Below are positions 47,476-57,248 of a stretch of 64,000 bases of DNA, in pieces (within the stretch, counting starts at the first letter, position 1; every line of letters starts with the position of its first letter). The translations under genes and the position numbers were made by a program. The DNA comes from Alphaproteobacteria bacterium. GTDB lineage: Bacteria; Pseudomonadota; Alphaproteobacteria; UBA8366; Aestuariispiraceae. The stretch lies in assembly GCA_030065235.1 (NCBI GenBank), contig JASJDC010000005.1, forward strand, positions 1 to 64,000. Reading direction: 5' to 3'. The notes under the pieces are model-generated. The model was not told the DNA's origin. It ran no database searches and was given only the letters and a program-made list of their open reading frames with translations.

Positions 47476-48795
47476 CTAGGACGCCCAGGAACATCGCGCC
47501 CGCCGGTCCGCATCGGCTTCGGCCGAAGCCGCGCGCCAATCGTCGCTTTCGGTTAGGACGTCGATGGCCGGCGGTCCGGTGATCTCGCGCACGTCCGGAC
47601 CCCCGTCCGCCATCGGGGCCGTCAGGGGCGCGCCCTTTTCGATCGTTGCGATGGCCCGGCGCAGGATTTTGCGATTGGTCGAGACGCCGATATCGCTGGT
47701 GGCCAGATGTTCCTGCGTACGATCCTGAATGGCGCCCATGCTTTCGACGGCCCATTGATCGTGGACGTTGATATCCATTCCCATGCCCGTATAGGTCAGG
47801 CTCTCCTGCTCTTCCGGGTCATAGCCGTAGTGGTTTCCGCGGTTCCGTTTTGGCGCATAGCGCGGCAGGTCATGCGCCTGCAGCCGCTGTTCCCGCATCA
47901 CCGCCTTGTCGACGGGACCGTTGAAGCTGGTGAACATCGACAGCCAATAGCAGGCGCGGTCGTCCACCGGCACATGCCATTGGGTGATGGTCATATCCTC
48001 GGACATCGGAATGCAGATCGCCGTCGGAAAAATCTGATTGGTGACGCGCACATGGGTGCGGCCGTCGGTGAGGCGGCGGAGCGCCGTCAGTCGCATGCCG
48101 TAGTACGTCTCGTCGATATGAAGCTCCGGGCGGGGATGGTCGCGCAACAGCTTCGTCATCGGGATATGGGCGGCGCCGTCCGCAACGCCGCCGCGAAACT
48201 GTTGCCCGTAACCCTGGGCCGGGTCTTCATCCTCCAAGAAGCGATGCAGAAAGGAGGCGTGCGCCGGATCAATGCCGATTTCCAACGCCTGCAGCCAGTT
48301 GCACTCCCACAATCCCTTAAAGGCGAAAACGTGGCTCTCCGGCGCGGCGAAACAGTCGAGAGACGGGAAGGGCGGGGGCGCGCCCTCGCCAAGATAGGCG
48401 AAGATGACGCCGTTCTTCTCGACGACCGGATAGGCGCTCGTCTTCAGCGTCTGCAGCATCGGGCTGTCATCGGGTTCGGCCGGTTGCTCGACAAGCCGTC
48501 CCGCCCGGTCGAAACGCCAGCCATGAAACGGACAGCGCAGCCCGTCCTCTTCGAGCCGCGCATAGCACAGATCGACCCCGCGATGCGGACAGCGCCGGCT
48601 GATCAATCCCAACGCGCCGGATTTGTCGCGGAACAGCACAAGGTCCTCGCCCATCAACCGAACCGGGGCCACCGGTCGCGCGCCCATCAATTCCTCTGAA
48701 AGAGCGGCCGGCTGCCAATAGCGGCGCAGCAAGGTCCCCGCCGGCGTGCCGCGCCCGGTTTCGGTCAGTTTTCGATTTTGCTCGGCGCTCATCAT
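47476..48795 (-). CDS. Rieske-type aromatic ring-hydroxylating oxygenase, alpha subunit
   Basis: 439 residues. The Rieske cluster is in RRCPHRGVDLC (residues 69-71) and LRCPFHGWRFD (88-91). The mononuclear iron site follows at IDPAHASFLHRF. The opening LTETGRGTPAGTLLRRYWQPA matches phthalate-4,5-dioxygenase-like proteins. GGAG precedes the ATG pair. It is co-transcribed with a glutamine-synthetase-like ligase, a pairing also seen in amine/aniline-type pathways. No reductase is encoded nearby. Confidence 0.88.
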   Translation of the reverse strand: MMSAEQNRKLTETGRGTPAGTLLRRYWQPAALSEELMGARPVAPVRLMGEDLVLFRDKSGALGLISRRCPHRGVDLCYARLEEDGLRCPFHGWRFDRAGRLVEQPAEPDDSPMLQTLKTSAYPVVEKNGVIFAYLGEGAPPPFPSLDCFAAPESHVFAFKGLWECNWLQALEIGIDPAHASFLHRFLEDEDPAQGYGQQFRGGVADGAAHIPMTKLLRDHPRPELHIDETYYGMRLTALRRLTDGRTHVRVTNQIFPTAICIPMSEDMTITQWHVPVDDRACYWLSMFTSFNGPVDKAVMREQRLQAHDLPRYAPKRNRGNHYGYDPEEQESLTYTGMGMDINVHDQWAVESMGAIQDRTQEHLATSDIGVSTNRKILRRAIATIEKGAPLTAPMADGGPDVREITGPPAIDVLTESDDWRAASAEADADRRARCSWAS

Positions 48796-48901
48796 GGCGG
48801 GTTCTCCTCAACGCCGCTCCAGTCTGGCCCAGCTTCGACCGGTCGTAAACGTCGCGGCCGCGTTGCGCCCCAATTCAGCGCGCCTCATTGGGCGACCGGC
48901 C

Positions 48902-49630
48902 TTATCCTGAACTGAACCAGTCCAGCGCTTCCGGCCCGATGACATAGACCGCCAAAGGGACCGGAGCGACAGCGACGGCGCAGGCGATGAAATAGCCGAG
49001 CGGCGTGAAGAGGCGGCTAACGCCGGCCGCCATCGCGACGCCTCCGCCGCCGCCGATCGCCGAATTGCCGGGTAGGTTCAGAACCAGCGCCAGGGCGATG
49101 TAGCGGTTGCGCCGAAGCCACGGCCAGATCCGCGCTGGGGTCTTGGACAGGATCGTGGCTTCGGCCTCTGACCCCGACTTCGAGGACTGTCGATCGATCC
49201 AGGCCGCCAGACGTGGAAAATGCAACGCCGTCGCCAGCGATTTCAGGGCGCTGAGTGGCACCAGCCGGCCGATTCCGAAGCCGAGGCAGAGGCCCGCAAG
49301 CGTCGCCAGATAGACAACCGGCGCCATCGCCGGCCCGACAACGACCATTAGGGCGACGCCGATCTCGACGCCGGGCACGAAAGGGATCGCCAGCAGAACC
49401 GCGTAGACAAGGCAGGCCGCCAGCGCGCCCCAACTCACGCCAACAGAGCCGTCCTCGGCGATATCGGTGACCAGCATTTCCGCCGGGACCTGCATAACCA
49501 ACAGAAACAACCCGATGAAGGCCGCCAACACCGCCAGACGGGCGGCGATCCGAAGCGGCGGCGCGGGCGGGGCCGAGACGGCGTCGCGGTCATTCTCGTC
49601 GCCGGCGTTCTTGGCGGTGTCCTGCGACAT
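48902..49630 (-). CDS. VTT/SNARE-associated-domain membrane protein
   Basis: 242 residues with about five membrane segments. The pattern LAIPFVPGVEIGVALMVVVGPAMAPVVYLATLAGLCLGFGIGRL matches the VTT (DedA/TVP38) family, thought to move lipids across membranes. A glycine run (SAIGGGGGVAMAAG) is at the conserved reentrant position. It stands alone between SulP and the Rieske gene. Confidence 0.78.
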   Translation of the reverse strand: MSQDTAKNAGDENDRDAVSAPPAPPLRIAARLAVLAAFIGLFLLVMQVPAEMLVTDIAEDGSVGVSWGALAACLVYAVLLAIPFVPGVEIGVALMVVVGPAMAPVVYLATLAGLCLGFGIGRLVPLSALKSLATALHFPRLAAWIDRQSSKSGSEAEATILSKTPARIWPWLRRNRYIALALVLNLPGNSAIGGGGGVAMAAGVSRLFTPLGYFIACAVAVAPVPLAVYVIGPEALDWFSSG

Positions 49631-49769
49631 GATTCCTCACCGTGGCGGGCGATTGGCGGGTCTTGGCCAGGCAATCCAATCGACATCAAGCCAGCGGCGC
49701 CCCGGTGTGACAAGAAAAGCCGGATTGGGCCCGGTGGTCGAACCCGGTGCTGGGCGGACCAGTCGATGG

Positions 49770-51392
49770 CTAGTGACCGCCGCCGAAGACGCCGGTGCGG
49801 ACGTCATAATCCGCGGCGACGGCGTAGTCGGGGTCGTCGTCGGATTCGACCATCAATTGTCCGGCCTTGGTCAGAAGGCGGTGGCAGTCGCGCGACAAAT
49901 GGCGGAGCTGCAGGGTCTTTCCCATGTCCTCGTATTTACGCGCAAGGTCTTCGATCGCCTGTAGCGCGGACTGGTCGACCACTCGGCTGTCGCCGAAATC
50001 CACGATCACCGACGGCGGGTCATCGGCCGGTGTGAAGAGCTCCGAAAATCCATCGGTCGAGCCGAAGAAAAGCGGGCCCTGAATCGCATAAATCTTGGCG
50101 CCGGCTTCCGACACGCTCTCCTTGGCGTGGATCCGGGTCGCATTGTTCCACGCATAGGCAAGGGCCGAGACGATGACGCCGACCACAACCGCCATCGCCA
50201 GGTCGGTCATCACCGTGACGACGGTGACCAGGATGATCACAGCCGCGTCCGTCAGTGGGATCCGACGCATGATCGTGATGCTGCGCCAGGCGAAGGTGCC
50301 GATCACCACGATGAACATCACCCCGACCAGGGCCGCCAGCGGGATCTGCTCGATCAGGTCGCTGGCCAAGACGATAAAGGCGAGCAGGAATAATGCGGCG
50401 GCGACGCCCGAGAGCCGCGTCCGGCCGCCCGATTTCACATTGATCATCGATTGACCGATCATGGCGCAGCCGCCCATACCGCCGAAGAAGCCTGTCACTG
50501 TATTGGCCACGCCTTGGGCGACGCATTCCTGGCTGGCGCCGCCGCGCTTGCCGGTGATTTCGCCCACCAGATTCAAGGTCAGCAGGCTCTCAATCAGGCC
50601 GATCGCCGCCAGGATGACGGCGTAGGGTAGGATGATCTCCAAGGTCTCCCAGGTCAGCGGCGCGGCGGGGATATGGAAGCTCGGCAGGCCGCCCTGGATC
50701 GAGGCCAAGTCGCCGACCCGGGGCGCGTCGATCCCGAACGCGATCACCAGCCCGGCCACCACGACAATACCGGCGAGCGGGGCCGGGATGATCTTAGTCA
50801 CCCGCGGCGTGATCCAGATGATCGCCATGGTCAGCGCGACCAAGCCCAACATGATCGCCAACGGCCAGCCGCTCATCCATTCCTTGGCCCCGTCGGTCGC
50901 GCCGGGAACCGGAACCTGAAACTGCGTCAATTGCGCCAGGAAAATCACGATCGCCAAGCCGTTCACGAAACCCAGCATCACCGGATGCGGCACCAGGCGG
51001 ATAAATTTGCCAAGCCGAAAGACGCCCGCCAGGATCTGCAACAGGCCCATGAGGACCACGGTGGCGAAAAGATATTCGACCCCATGCGTCGCCACCAGGG
51101 CCACCATCACCACCGCCAAGGCCCCGGTTGCGCCGGAAATCATGCCGGGCCGGCCGCCGATCAACGCGGTGATTAGACCGACCAGAAAGGCGGCGTAGAG
51201 ACCGACGAGGGGATGCACGCCGGCGACGAAGGCGAAGGCCACCGCCTCGGGCACCAGCGCCAAGGCGACCGTGAGACCGCTCAGGATTTCTGTCCGCAGC
51301 CGCCCTGCCGAGAGTCCTGGACTCAGACCTGCATTCAGGCCTGTTCGATCGCGGAGCGCAGCGGCGAAGTCGCCGAAGAGGGCGCGTTGCAT
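49770..51392 (-). CDS. SulP/SLC26-family anion transporter
   Basis: 540 residues. About 11-12 membrane segments carry the SulP motifs LTVALALVPEAVAFAFVAG, LYAAFLVGLITALIGG and FFGGMGGCAMIGQSMINVKSGGRTRLSG. A C-terminal STAS domain follows (PPSVIVDFGDSRVVDQSALQAIEDLARKY). Substrates in the family are sulfate, bicarbonate or other anions. The ATG at 51392 has AAGGAATC upstream. Confidence 0.92.
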   Translation of the reverse strand: MQRALFGDFAAALRDRTGLNAGLSPGLSAGRLRTEILSGLTVALALVPEAVAFAFVAGVHPLVGLYAAFLVGLITALIGGRPGMISGATGALAVVMVALVATHGVEYLFATVVLMGLLQILAGVFRLGKFIRLVPHPVMLGFVNGLAIVIFLAQLTQFQVPVPGATDGAKEWMSGWPLAIMLGLVALTMAIIWITPRVTKIIPAPLAGIVVVAGLVIAFGIDAPRVGDLASIQGGLPSFHIPAAPLTWETLEIILPYAVILAAIGLIESLLTLNLVGEITGKRGGASQECVAQGVANTVTGFFGGMGGCAMIGQSMINVKSGGRTRLSGVAAALFLLAFIVLASDLIEQIPLAALVGVMFIVVIGTFAWRSITIMRRIPLTDAAVIILVTVVTVMTDLAMAVVVGVIVSALAYAWNNATRIHAKESVSEAGAKIYAIQGPLFFGSTDGFSELFTPADDPPSVIVDFGDSRVVDQSALQAIEDLARKYEDMGKTLQLRHLSRDCHRLLTKAGQLMVESDDDPDYAVAADYDVRTGVFGGGH

Positions 51393-51631
51393 GCGTAAAG
51401 ATTCCTTAAATCGGGGGCAGGGCGCGTCCATATCGGGCGCACGCAGCGCGCCGCGAGGTGAACCGGCGCACATTGACGCTGCGGACATAGCCGGGTTTAT
51501 GCTGCAGCGCAACAAAGATTAGCTACAGCGTTGGGCGCGTCGCTTCACCTATCCGTGAGCGCTTTCTAAGGATGAGGTCGATATGCGCAGTGCGCGCGTC
51601 GGGACTGCGTCCCTAAATAAGGTCGCGCGAG

Positions 51632-51868
51632 TCAGTCTTCGGCGACCTTGCCGCCGACAATGGTGCCCAACACCGCCCCGGCCCCGACGGCGACCACTTG
51701 TCCGCTGCCGCTGCCGAAAAGCGACCCGACGGCCGCGCCGGTAACTCCGCCGATGACCTGTCCGCGCAATTTCTTGTCTTCCTTGGAGTTCGAGCAACCG
51801 GCGGCCAGGGCGCCCGCGAAAAGCAGCGCGCAAGCGATGATCAGAGGTTTGCGAAAGATTTGGGTCAT
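51632..51868 (-). CDS. Small glycine-zipper lipoprotein
   Basis: 78 residues. A lipoprotein signal ends in LAAGC. The rest is a glycine-zipper stretch (VIGGVTGAAVGSLFGSGSGQVVAVGAGAVLGTIVGGKV) as in outer-membrane Rick-17kDa/SmpA-like small lipoproteins. The ATG at 51868 has GGAGACGATC upstream. The gene is just downstream of the EF-hand gene, with a 22-base gap. Confidence 0.8.
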   Translation of the reverse strand: MTQIFRKPLIIACALLFAGALAAGCSNSKEDKKLRGQVIGGVTGAAVGSLFGSGSGQVVAVGAGAVLGTIVGGKVAED

Positions 51869-51890
51869 GATCGTCTCCATCTTCACGCTG

Positions 51891-52292
51891 CTATTGGCTG
51901 TTCTCATAGGCGAGAAGTTCCTCGAACGTCATCACGCCGTTCCGATCCGTGTCGGAGTCGAAAAAGATCACGATCCGCGCCCCGATCCCTTCGCCAAGCG
52001 AGATTTTGCCGTCGCCGTTCCGATCGACTTCATTGAACTCTTCCGGGGTGACATCCTCGAGTTCGTCCGGGGTCAGAAACCCGTCGCCGTTAGCATCGAA
52101 ATTCCCAAACAGAGAAACAAAATAGCCGACGAATTCATCAACATCGACATGACCGTCTGAATTCACGTCGGCCTGATCGAAAGCGGCTCGCAATTCCGCC
52201 TCAGTCGGTTTGTCGGCGGCCAGGGCGGCCCCACCATGGACGATCGCCAGCGTCATTGCCGCCGCACAGAACAGTTTTCTTGTATGTCCCAT
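51891..52292 (-). CDS. Exported EF-hand calcium-binding protein
   Basis: 133 residues. After a signal peptide ending near GGAALA, four EF-hand loops are visible: DVNSDGHVDVDE, DANGDGFLTPDE, DRNGDGKISLGE and a divergent DSDTDRNGVMTFEE with an insertion. It would bind calcium in the periplasm or outside. GGGGTGG precedes the chosen ATG at 52292. Confidence 0.87.
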   Translation of the reverse strand: MGHTRKLFCAAAMTLAIVHGGAALAADKPTEAELRAAFDQADVNSDGHVDVDEFVGYFVSLFGNFDANGDGFLTPDELEDVTPEEFNEVDRNGDGKISLGEGIGARIVIFFDSDTDRNGVMTFEELLAYENSQ

Positions 52293-52493
52293 TCCACCCC
52301 CCATTGAGTAAAGCCGCCATGTGCGCAGGGCGCAGAACAGCCGAGCGTCTCACCCATCGAACTATGCCGCCAGTGGAATTCATATGCAATTATCCGTACC
52401 GTGATCGTTGGGCCCTGTTCCAGCCGTCTTGATTCGGCGGGCCCGCCAAGGGACGCTGCCTTCAATAGCGAACGATTGTCGGTGATCCCCCAC

Positions 52494-53141
52494 ATGCTGC
52501 GCACTCTGTTCTCGATCCTGAAATCTAGGGACGTCTATCTATTGGCCTCCCTCATCCTGCTGATCTTGGTGACGCCGTTCTTCGAAGGCGCGCCGGTGGG
52601 CTCTACTGTTATTGATATCCTTCTGACGCTGGTGTTGCTGGCGACAGTGGCGGCGGCGAGCGACGTCCGGGCGGTCCGGGGAGTCATCCTCGTCGTTGCG
52701 CTCGCCGCGACGGCGCTGATTTGGTGGGACGCCATATATCAAGTCACAACCGCCCGTCTCATCGGACAGATCTTGTTCATCCTGATCTGTGTCGCCACCA
52801 ACGTTCTGGTGTTGCGCAAGATCGTCGCCGCCTCGGTCGTTGACCGTGACATTCTTTGCGCTGGGGTCGGCCTATATCTGCTGCTCGGCGTGACCTGGAC
52901 ATTGATCTACATTGTTCTCGACACGATCGCTCCGGAAGCTTTCGCGCTGACCGGCGCCAGCACCGGTCAAGGCTGGTCCAACTATTTGTATTTCAGTTTC
53001 GCCACCCTGACGACGCTGGGTTACGGCGATATCGCGCCCCATACGCCCGTCGCTCGCGTCTGGGCGGCCGCCGAGGCGGTCACCGGCGTGCTGTATGTCG
53101 CCGTCCTGGTCGCCCGCCTGGTCAGCCTGTATCGCGCCTGA
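52494..53141 (+). CDS. Potassium channel family protein
   Basis: 215 residues, about six membrane segments, with the selectivity filter TLTTLGYGDIAP near residue 180 followed by a last membrane helix. There is no soluble regulatory domain. The ATG at 52494 lacks a strong ribosome-binding site. A GTG 12 bases upstream is possible. Confidence 0.85.
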   Translation: MLRTLFSILKSRDVYLLASLILLILVTPFFEGAPVGSTVIDILLTLVLLATVAAASDVRAVRGVILVVALAATALIWWDAIYQVTTARLIGQILFILICVATNVLVLRKIVAASVVDRDILCAGVGLYLLLGVTWTLIYIVLDTIAPEAFALTGASTGQGWSNYLYFSFATLTTLGYGDIAPHTPVARVWAAAEAVTGVLYVAVLVARLVSLYRA

Positions 53142-53239
53142 CCGACGGCGAGACTTTCCTGGCGGTGAAAAACAGGATGCGGCCGGCGAGTCCCCGTCCT
53201 ATATCGGGGCCGAGAAAACAGTCTTGTGAGGCATGGCGC

Positions 53240-53743
53240 ATGTCTGAGCCGCGCGACTGGCTGGTCGTCATGACCAAGCCGAAACTGGAGGCCGAAGCCG
53301 AGACGCAGCTGCTGCGTCAGGAATACGAGGTATATCTGCCGCTTTGGGCCGATCTGAAGCGCCGGCGCGGTCAGGTGCATACCGTGCGCATGCCCATGTT
53401 TCCGCGCTACTTGTTCGCCCGCCCCAGCCATGAAGGCCAGTCGATCTCGCCGATCCGCTCGACCCGCGGCGTCAGCCAATTGGTGCGTTTCGGCACGACG
53501 CCGGCCCGGGCCAGCGAAGCCTTGATCGAGGATATCAGGCGGCTTGAAGCGGCGCGTATCGGCGCCGGCGCAGACGGCGCGGCCTTTAAGGTCGGCGATC
53601 AGGTTCAGGTCATGGACGGGCCGTTCAAAGGGCTTTCGGCCGAGGTCTTCGAAAGCGATGAACAGCGCGTGATCCTGCTCTTGCAGGTGCTTGGCGGCGA
53701 GCGCACGGTCGCTTTCGAACCTGCGCGCCTCGCCTTGCGCTAA
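53240..53743 (+). CDS. NusG/RfaH-like transcription elongation factor
   Basis: 167 residues. An NGN domain (DWLVVMTKPKLEAEAETQLLRQEYEVYLPLWADLKRRRG...MFPRYLFARP) is followed by a KOW domain (FKVGDQVQVMDGPFKGLSAEVFE). The lengths and the PMFPRYLF motif fit the specialised RfaH/NusG paralogues rather than housekeeping NusG. No polysaccharide or other target operon is next to it. It follows the potassium channel gene after 98 bases. Confidence 0.86.
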   Translation: MSEPRDWLVVMTKPKLEAEAETQLLRQEYEVYLPLWADLKRRRGQVHTVRMPMFPRYLFARPSHEGQSISPIRSTRGVSQLVRFGTTPARASEALIEDIRRLEAARIGAGADGAAFKVGDQVQVMDGPFKGLSAEVFESDEQRVILLLQVLGGERTVAFEPARLALR

Positions 53744-53802
53744 CCGCGCCCGGGCGCAAGCATGGCTTGACGGCGTCGCCGGATCGCCGTTCTCCGCCGC
53801 GC

Positions 53803-55941
53803 CTACGCTGTTCGAATCTCGGTCAGGAAGTTGCGCGCCGTGGTTTCCAGACCGTCCGACTGCGCCGTCAAATTCTTCGATGCGTCGCGCACAGCCTCGG
53901 CCGCCTCTGCGGTGGAGGTGGCGGAATCGGACACCAGCGAAATGGAGGAAGCGACCTGTTCGGTCGATTTCACCGCTTCATTGGCGCTCAGCGATATCTG
54001 AGAGGTTGAGGCGGACTGTTCGTTGACGGCGCTGGAAACCACGGTCGATACGCCATAAAGCTGCGAGATGACCTCGGTCATTTCCGCCAGACCGCCATAC
54101 ACGCCTTCGCTGGCGCGCTGAAGGCTGGTGACTTGGCCGGTAATCTCCTCGGCCGCTTTCGCTGTTTCCCCCGCCAAGGTGCGCACCTCGCTCGCCACCA
54201 CCGCGAAGCCTTTGCCGTGGTCGCCGGCGCGCGCCGCCTCGATGGTCGCGTTGAGCGCCAACAGGTTCGTCTGTTCCGCGATACTGGTGATCAGTTCGAC
54301 AATGCTGTCGATGCGCGCGGCGAGTTCTTTCAGCGAAGACATTTGTTCTTTCGCTGATTCGGCGCGCTGGGTCGCCTCGTCGACGATCGTGACCGACTTG
54401 CTGAGCTGTTCGCTGATCTCTTGAATTGAGGCTTCGAGTTCGTTGGAGGAGGCGGCCACGGTATGGACGCCCTCCGCCGCCGAATCCGACGCGGACGACA
54501 CAGTCTTCACCAATTCGGTGCTTTCGCGTGCGACGCGGCTCATGCCGGATGAGGCCCCGTCAAGTTGAACAATCGCCTTGCTGACGGTCTCAAGGACGTC
54601 GGCGAAGGCCTCTTCGAACGCCACAACCAGTTGATCGACGCGCTCGGACCGCATCACCTGGGCTTGATGCTGTTCCGCTTGTTCGGCTTCTAGCCGTTGC
54701 CGGTCCTTGGCGTTTTCTCGGAAGGTCGCAAGCGCTTGCGCCATGTCGCCGACTTCATCGTCGCGGCCTTCGAGGCCCGTCGTGTGATCTGTGTCGCCGT
54801 CTGCGAGGCGCCGCATGCCCAGGGTCAGTTTTTGAAAGGCCGGAACCGTGCGCCACACGGCGAAGCCGCCGATCACAACGCTCAGGATCGCACCGAGGAC
54901 CGCGACCACAAGCGACTGGGCGGCGGTTCGGTCTCCCGATTCGTCCAACGCTTGGGTCAGGTCGCCAAGCGCTTGGCGATTCATCTCCGCTAAGTCATTG
55001 GCGGCGGCGACAAACGCTTCGATCGAGGCCGGCATGCGTGAACCGGCCAAATCTTCAAACGCGATCGCCGCCTTGGTCAGGGGGTTGAGCGTTTTCGACA
55101 TCTCGCGAACACGGTCGAAAATACCTTTGGCGTTGTCGCGGAATTCCGCTTCGCGCGCTGTTCGAGACACCTGGCGTGCGGCTGAAAAAGCATCGCGCAG
55201 CGTCGATTTCAGCGGCTTCACGGCGTCGGCGGTCGGCGCGGCGATGAAGTCTCGAATGGCGATCTCAAAGGCGTAGTAGTCCACGCTGAATTGATCGATC
55301 AGCGCGATCAACTCCGGCACGTTCGCCTTAATGGCGTCGGTTTTCAGTCGGTCCAACAGGCTTCGGACCTCGCCGCCCTGCACCTGCGTCATGGTCTCGA
55401 AGCCGGCGTACATGGCGCCACGCTGTTCGACCAGCTCCGCGAATTTCACGGCCAAATCTTCCGTGAATTGTCTTAGAAGGGCGTCGCCGTTTTCTGGCGT
55501 AAGCGCCGCCTGTCGATCCATGTCCGGCGTCGTTTCATCCGCTATGGGATTTGAGGGCTGGGTCTCGGAGGATGCGGACTCAGCGGCGGCGGACTCAGCG
55601 GCGTCGGGCTCTGCGGACTCGGATTCGGTAGCGGGCGGGTTGGACGGCGCGGCGGGGGATGAGCCGATCAGCGGCGCCAACTGCGCTTGCGCGGCGTTAA
55701 ACGCGTCAATCGACGCCTGATCGCCTCGCAGGGCGAAGGCGTTGATCGCAGCGTTCATTTCCTCGGCCAATCGGGCCGCCTCGAGATATTGAAGCGCCCG
55801 ATCGCCGCCTGAGCGCATTTGAGAGAGACCGTCCTGGTGGGTGAAGCTGGCCAGGATTCCGGTGACGGTGACGGTGCCCAGAGGTACGAGCGCCCAAAGC
55901 GACATGAAGATGACAAGCGACTTAATGCTCAAGATTCGCAT
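53803..55941 (-). CDS. Methyl-accepting chemotaxis protein
   Basis: 712 residues. The order is a first membrane segment (about 7-32), a long periplasmic region with an Ala/Ser/Glu/Pro-rich stretch (about residues 95-150), a second membrane segment ([21 protein letters not shown]), a HAMP domain, and a cytoplasmic signalling coiled coil with the conserved tip [21 protein letters not shown]. The C terminus lacks a CheR-binding pentapeptide. The ligand is unknown. Confidence 0.93.
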   Translation of the reverse strand: MRILSIKSLVIFMSLWALVPLGTVTVTGILASFTHQDGLSQMRSGGDRALQYLEAARLAEEMNAAINAFALRGDQASIDAFNAAQAQLAPLIGSSPAAPSNPPATESESAEPDAAESAAAESASSETQPSNPIADETTPDMDRQAALTPENGDALLRQFTEDLAVKFAELVEQRGAMYAGFETMTQVQGGEVRSLLDRLKTDAIKANVPELIALIDQFSVDYYAFEIAIRDFIAAPTADAVKPLKSTLRDAFSAARQVSRTAREAEFRDNAKGIFDRVREMSKTLNPLTKAAIAFEDLAGSRMPASIEAFVAAANDLAEMNRQALGDLTQALDESGDRTAAQSLVVAVLGAILSVVIGGFAVWRTVPAFQKLTLGMRRLADGDTDHTTGLEGRDDEVGDMAQALATFRENAKDRQRLEAEQAEQHQAQVMRSERVDQLVVAFEEAFADVLETVSKAIVQLDGASSGMSRVARESTELVKTVSSASDSAAEGVHTVAASSNELEASIQEISEQLSKSVTIVDEATQRAESAKEQMSSLKELAARIDSIVELITSIAEQTNLLALNATIEAARAGDHGKGFAVVASEVRTLAGETAKAAEEITGQVTSLQRASEGVYGGLAEMTEVISQLYGVSTVVSSAVNEQSASTSQISLSANEAVKSTEQVASSISLVSDSATSTAEAAEAVRDASKNLTAQSDGLETTARNFLTEIRTA

Positions 55942-56002
55942 GTAACCGTCTTAGCCGTACGTAGAACCGGCCCCCCCCTTGAACATGCCGCACCGCGTCG
56001 CT

Positions 56003-56611
56003 CTACCGGTCCAGCGTCAACCGAAACGTCACCGGCGCCGCGTAAGAAATCGACTCGAGCTGCGCGAGCTCCCGCAGCTCTTCGATAGCCCCGACCAAGC
56101 CAATTTCGCTTGCATCGACAATGATCGGCTCGGCGGGAACGACGACCACGCGATTCTCACCCGTGCGCGTGACAATCGCGTCGAAATCGATCGGCAAGCT
56201 CTCACCGACAATAGACACATCGCCTGATGTGAAACTGGTCGCCGATTCGCCAACGGCAAGGTCTTCGAATTCGCTCAGATCGATATCAGCTTCGATCACG
56301 ACTTCGGTGAAGGTCGCGGCCTGGAACAGGATATCCCGCATGCGCTCTTGTCGAATGTCGACGCCGCTGCGGACGGAGGACGCGTCAATCGTAATCCGCG
56401 CCGCGCCGTCTTCGCTGATCTCGCCGGCGATTGTATCGAAACTGTGAACTTCGGCGACATGACCTTTCTTGACTGAGATGAAAGCCAGGTTCGACTCATC
56501 CGGAACCACTTGCCAACCGAAAGCCGGCGACGCGACTAGGGCGCACGCCAGCGCCGCCGCGCCGGCGACCGAGCGTAATCCAACTTTGCCTGAGTTCTTG
56601 TGCTGAAACAT
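56003..56611 (-). CDS. YceI family periplasmic protein
   Basis: 202 residues. A signal peptide ending near ASPAFG is followed by a YceI lipocalin-like barrel (VVPDESNLAFISVKKGHVAEVHSFDTIAGEISEDGAARITIDASSVRSGVDIRQERMRDILFQAATFTEVVIEADI). Members bind isoprenoids or other amphipathic molecules. The ATG at 56611 is preferred. A GTG lies 9 bases upstream. Confidence 0.86.
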   Translation of the reverse strand: MFQHKNSGKVGLRSVAGAAALACALVASPAFGWQVVPDESNLAFISVKKGHVAEVHSFDTIAGEISEDGAARITIDASSVRSGVDIRQERMRDILFQAATFTEVVIEADIDLSEFEDLAVGESATSFTSGDVSIVGESLPIDFDAIVTRTGENRVVVVPAEPIIVDASEIGLVGAIEELRELAQLESISYAAPVTFRLTLDR

Positions 56612-57086
56612 TGTTATCACCCGCTGTTTGATGACATCCGCATCCGGGTCCGTAAGGAACGCGACTTTACCGATTCCCACCGCTGTCGGACGATGCGCCC
56701 CCGTGGCGCGTATGTCCTTATGACCCCAAATAGTTAATTTTTTAGAAACACGATAGGCAAAAAAGGTTAATTCCTTGCTATATGGGCGTGCTGGCGCGCG
56801 GGCGAAGGACCAAAAAGCCAGTGTTTCGCCTGCCACTTCGGTTGTTGAGCGCGGTTATGGGGGTGCGGCGCCGCGTGGTTAACCAAGAGGCCGCGACCGC
56901 GGCCCGGCGACAGGTCGCGGCCCCGCCGGAGCGGTTGAGCGAAGCGAAACAAGCGTGAAGCGGAATATGGAGGACGAAGACGACCCGTTGTCGAACCAAC
57001 TCAAAACCGATTCGCGCCGGAAAAAGTGTAAACCATGTCTCCGTTATAATCTGTAAACCCTGTGTCCGGTATGGACCCGGGATGGA
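56612..57086. other. 475-base gap, candidate oriT region
   Basis: No gene is recognised. GGCCGCGACC (56889-56898) and GGTCGCGGCC (56913-56922) form a perfect 10-bp inverted repeat with a 14-base spacer. Two near-identical 17-bp direct repeats follow at 57027. The position just upstream of the mobilisation operon fits an origin of transfer. No integrase or attachment site is visible. Confidence 0.4.
57027..57068 (+). repeat. Two 17-bp direct repeats upstream of the mobilisation operon
   Basis: TGTAAACCATGTCTCCG (57027-57043) and TGTAAACCCTGTGTCCG (57052-57068) match at 15 of 17 positions, 25 bases apart. They may be protein-binding iterons near an origin of transfer, or the end of an insertion sequence remnant. 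Confidence 0.5.
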
Positions 57087-57248
57087 ATGGTGGACATCGA
57101 TGGACAGACATCGAACCGCCAGACTGTCACCTCAGATGATTTGAGCGCTCTTTTTGAGACCCTTGCGGATTGGGAATATGAGCTGCAACGGCTCGATCCT
57201 GCCGACCGGGTGTATCTGGGGAGCGATCTGGAGGAGCCCGCGCCATGA
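57087..57248 (+). CDS. Small acidic protein, first gene of mobilisation operon
   Basis: 53 residues, beginning MVDIDGQTSNRQTVTSDDL and continuing LFETLADWEYELQRLDPADRV. Acidic, no recognised domain. It starts 19 bases after the direct repeats and its stop overlaps the next gene as ATGA. This coupling is the main reason to regard it as real. Confidence 0.55.
   Translation: MVDIDGQTSNRQTVTSDDLSALFETLADWEYELQRLDPADRVYLGSDLEEPAP

Noticed and set aside
46549-47556. Plus-strand frame of 335 codons opposite the second glutamine-synthetase homologue
   Set aside because: It is an antisense shadow with Arg/Gln-rich composition and no domain.
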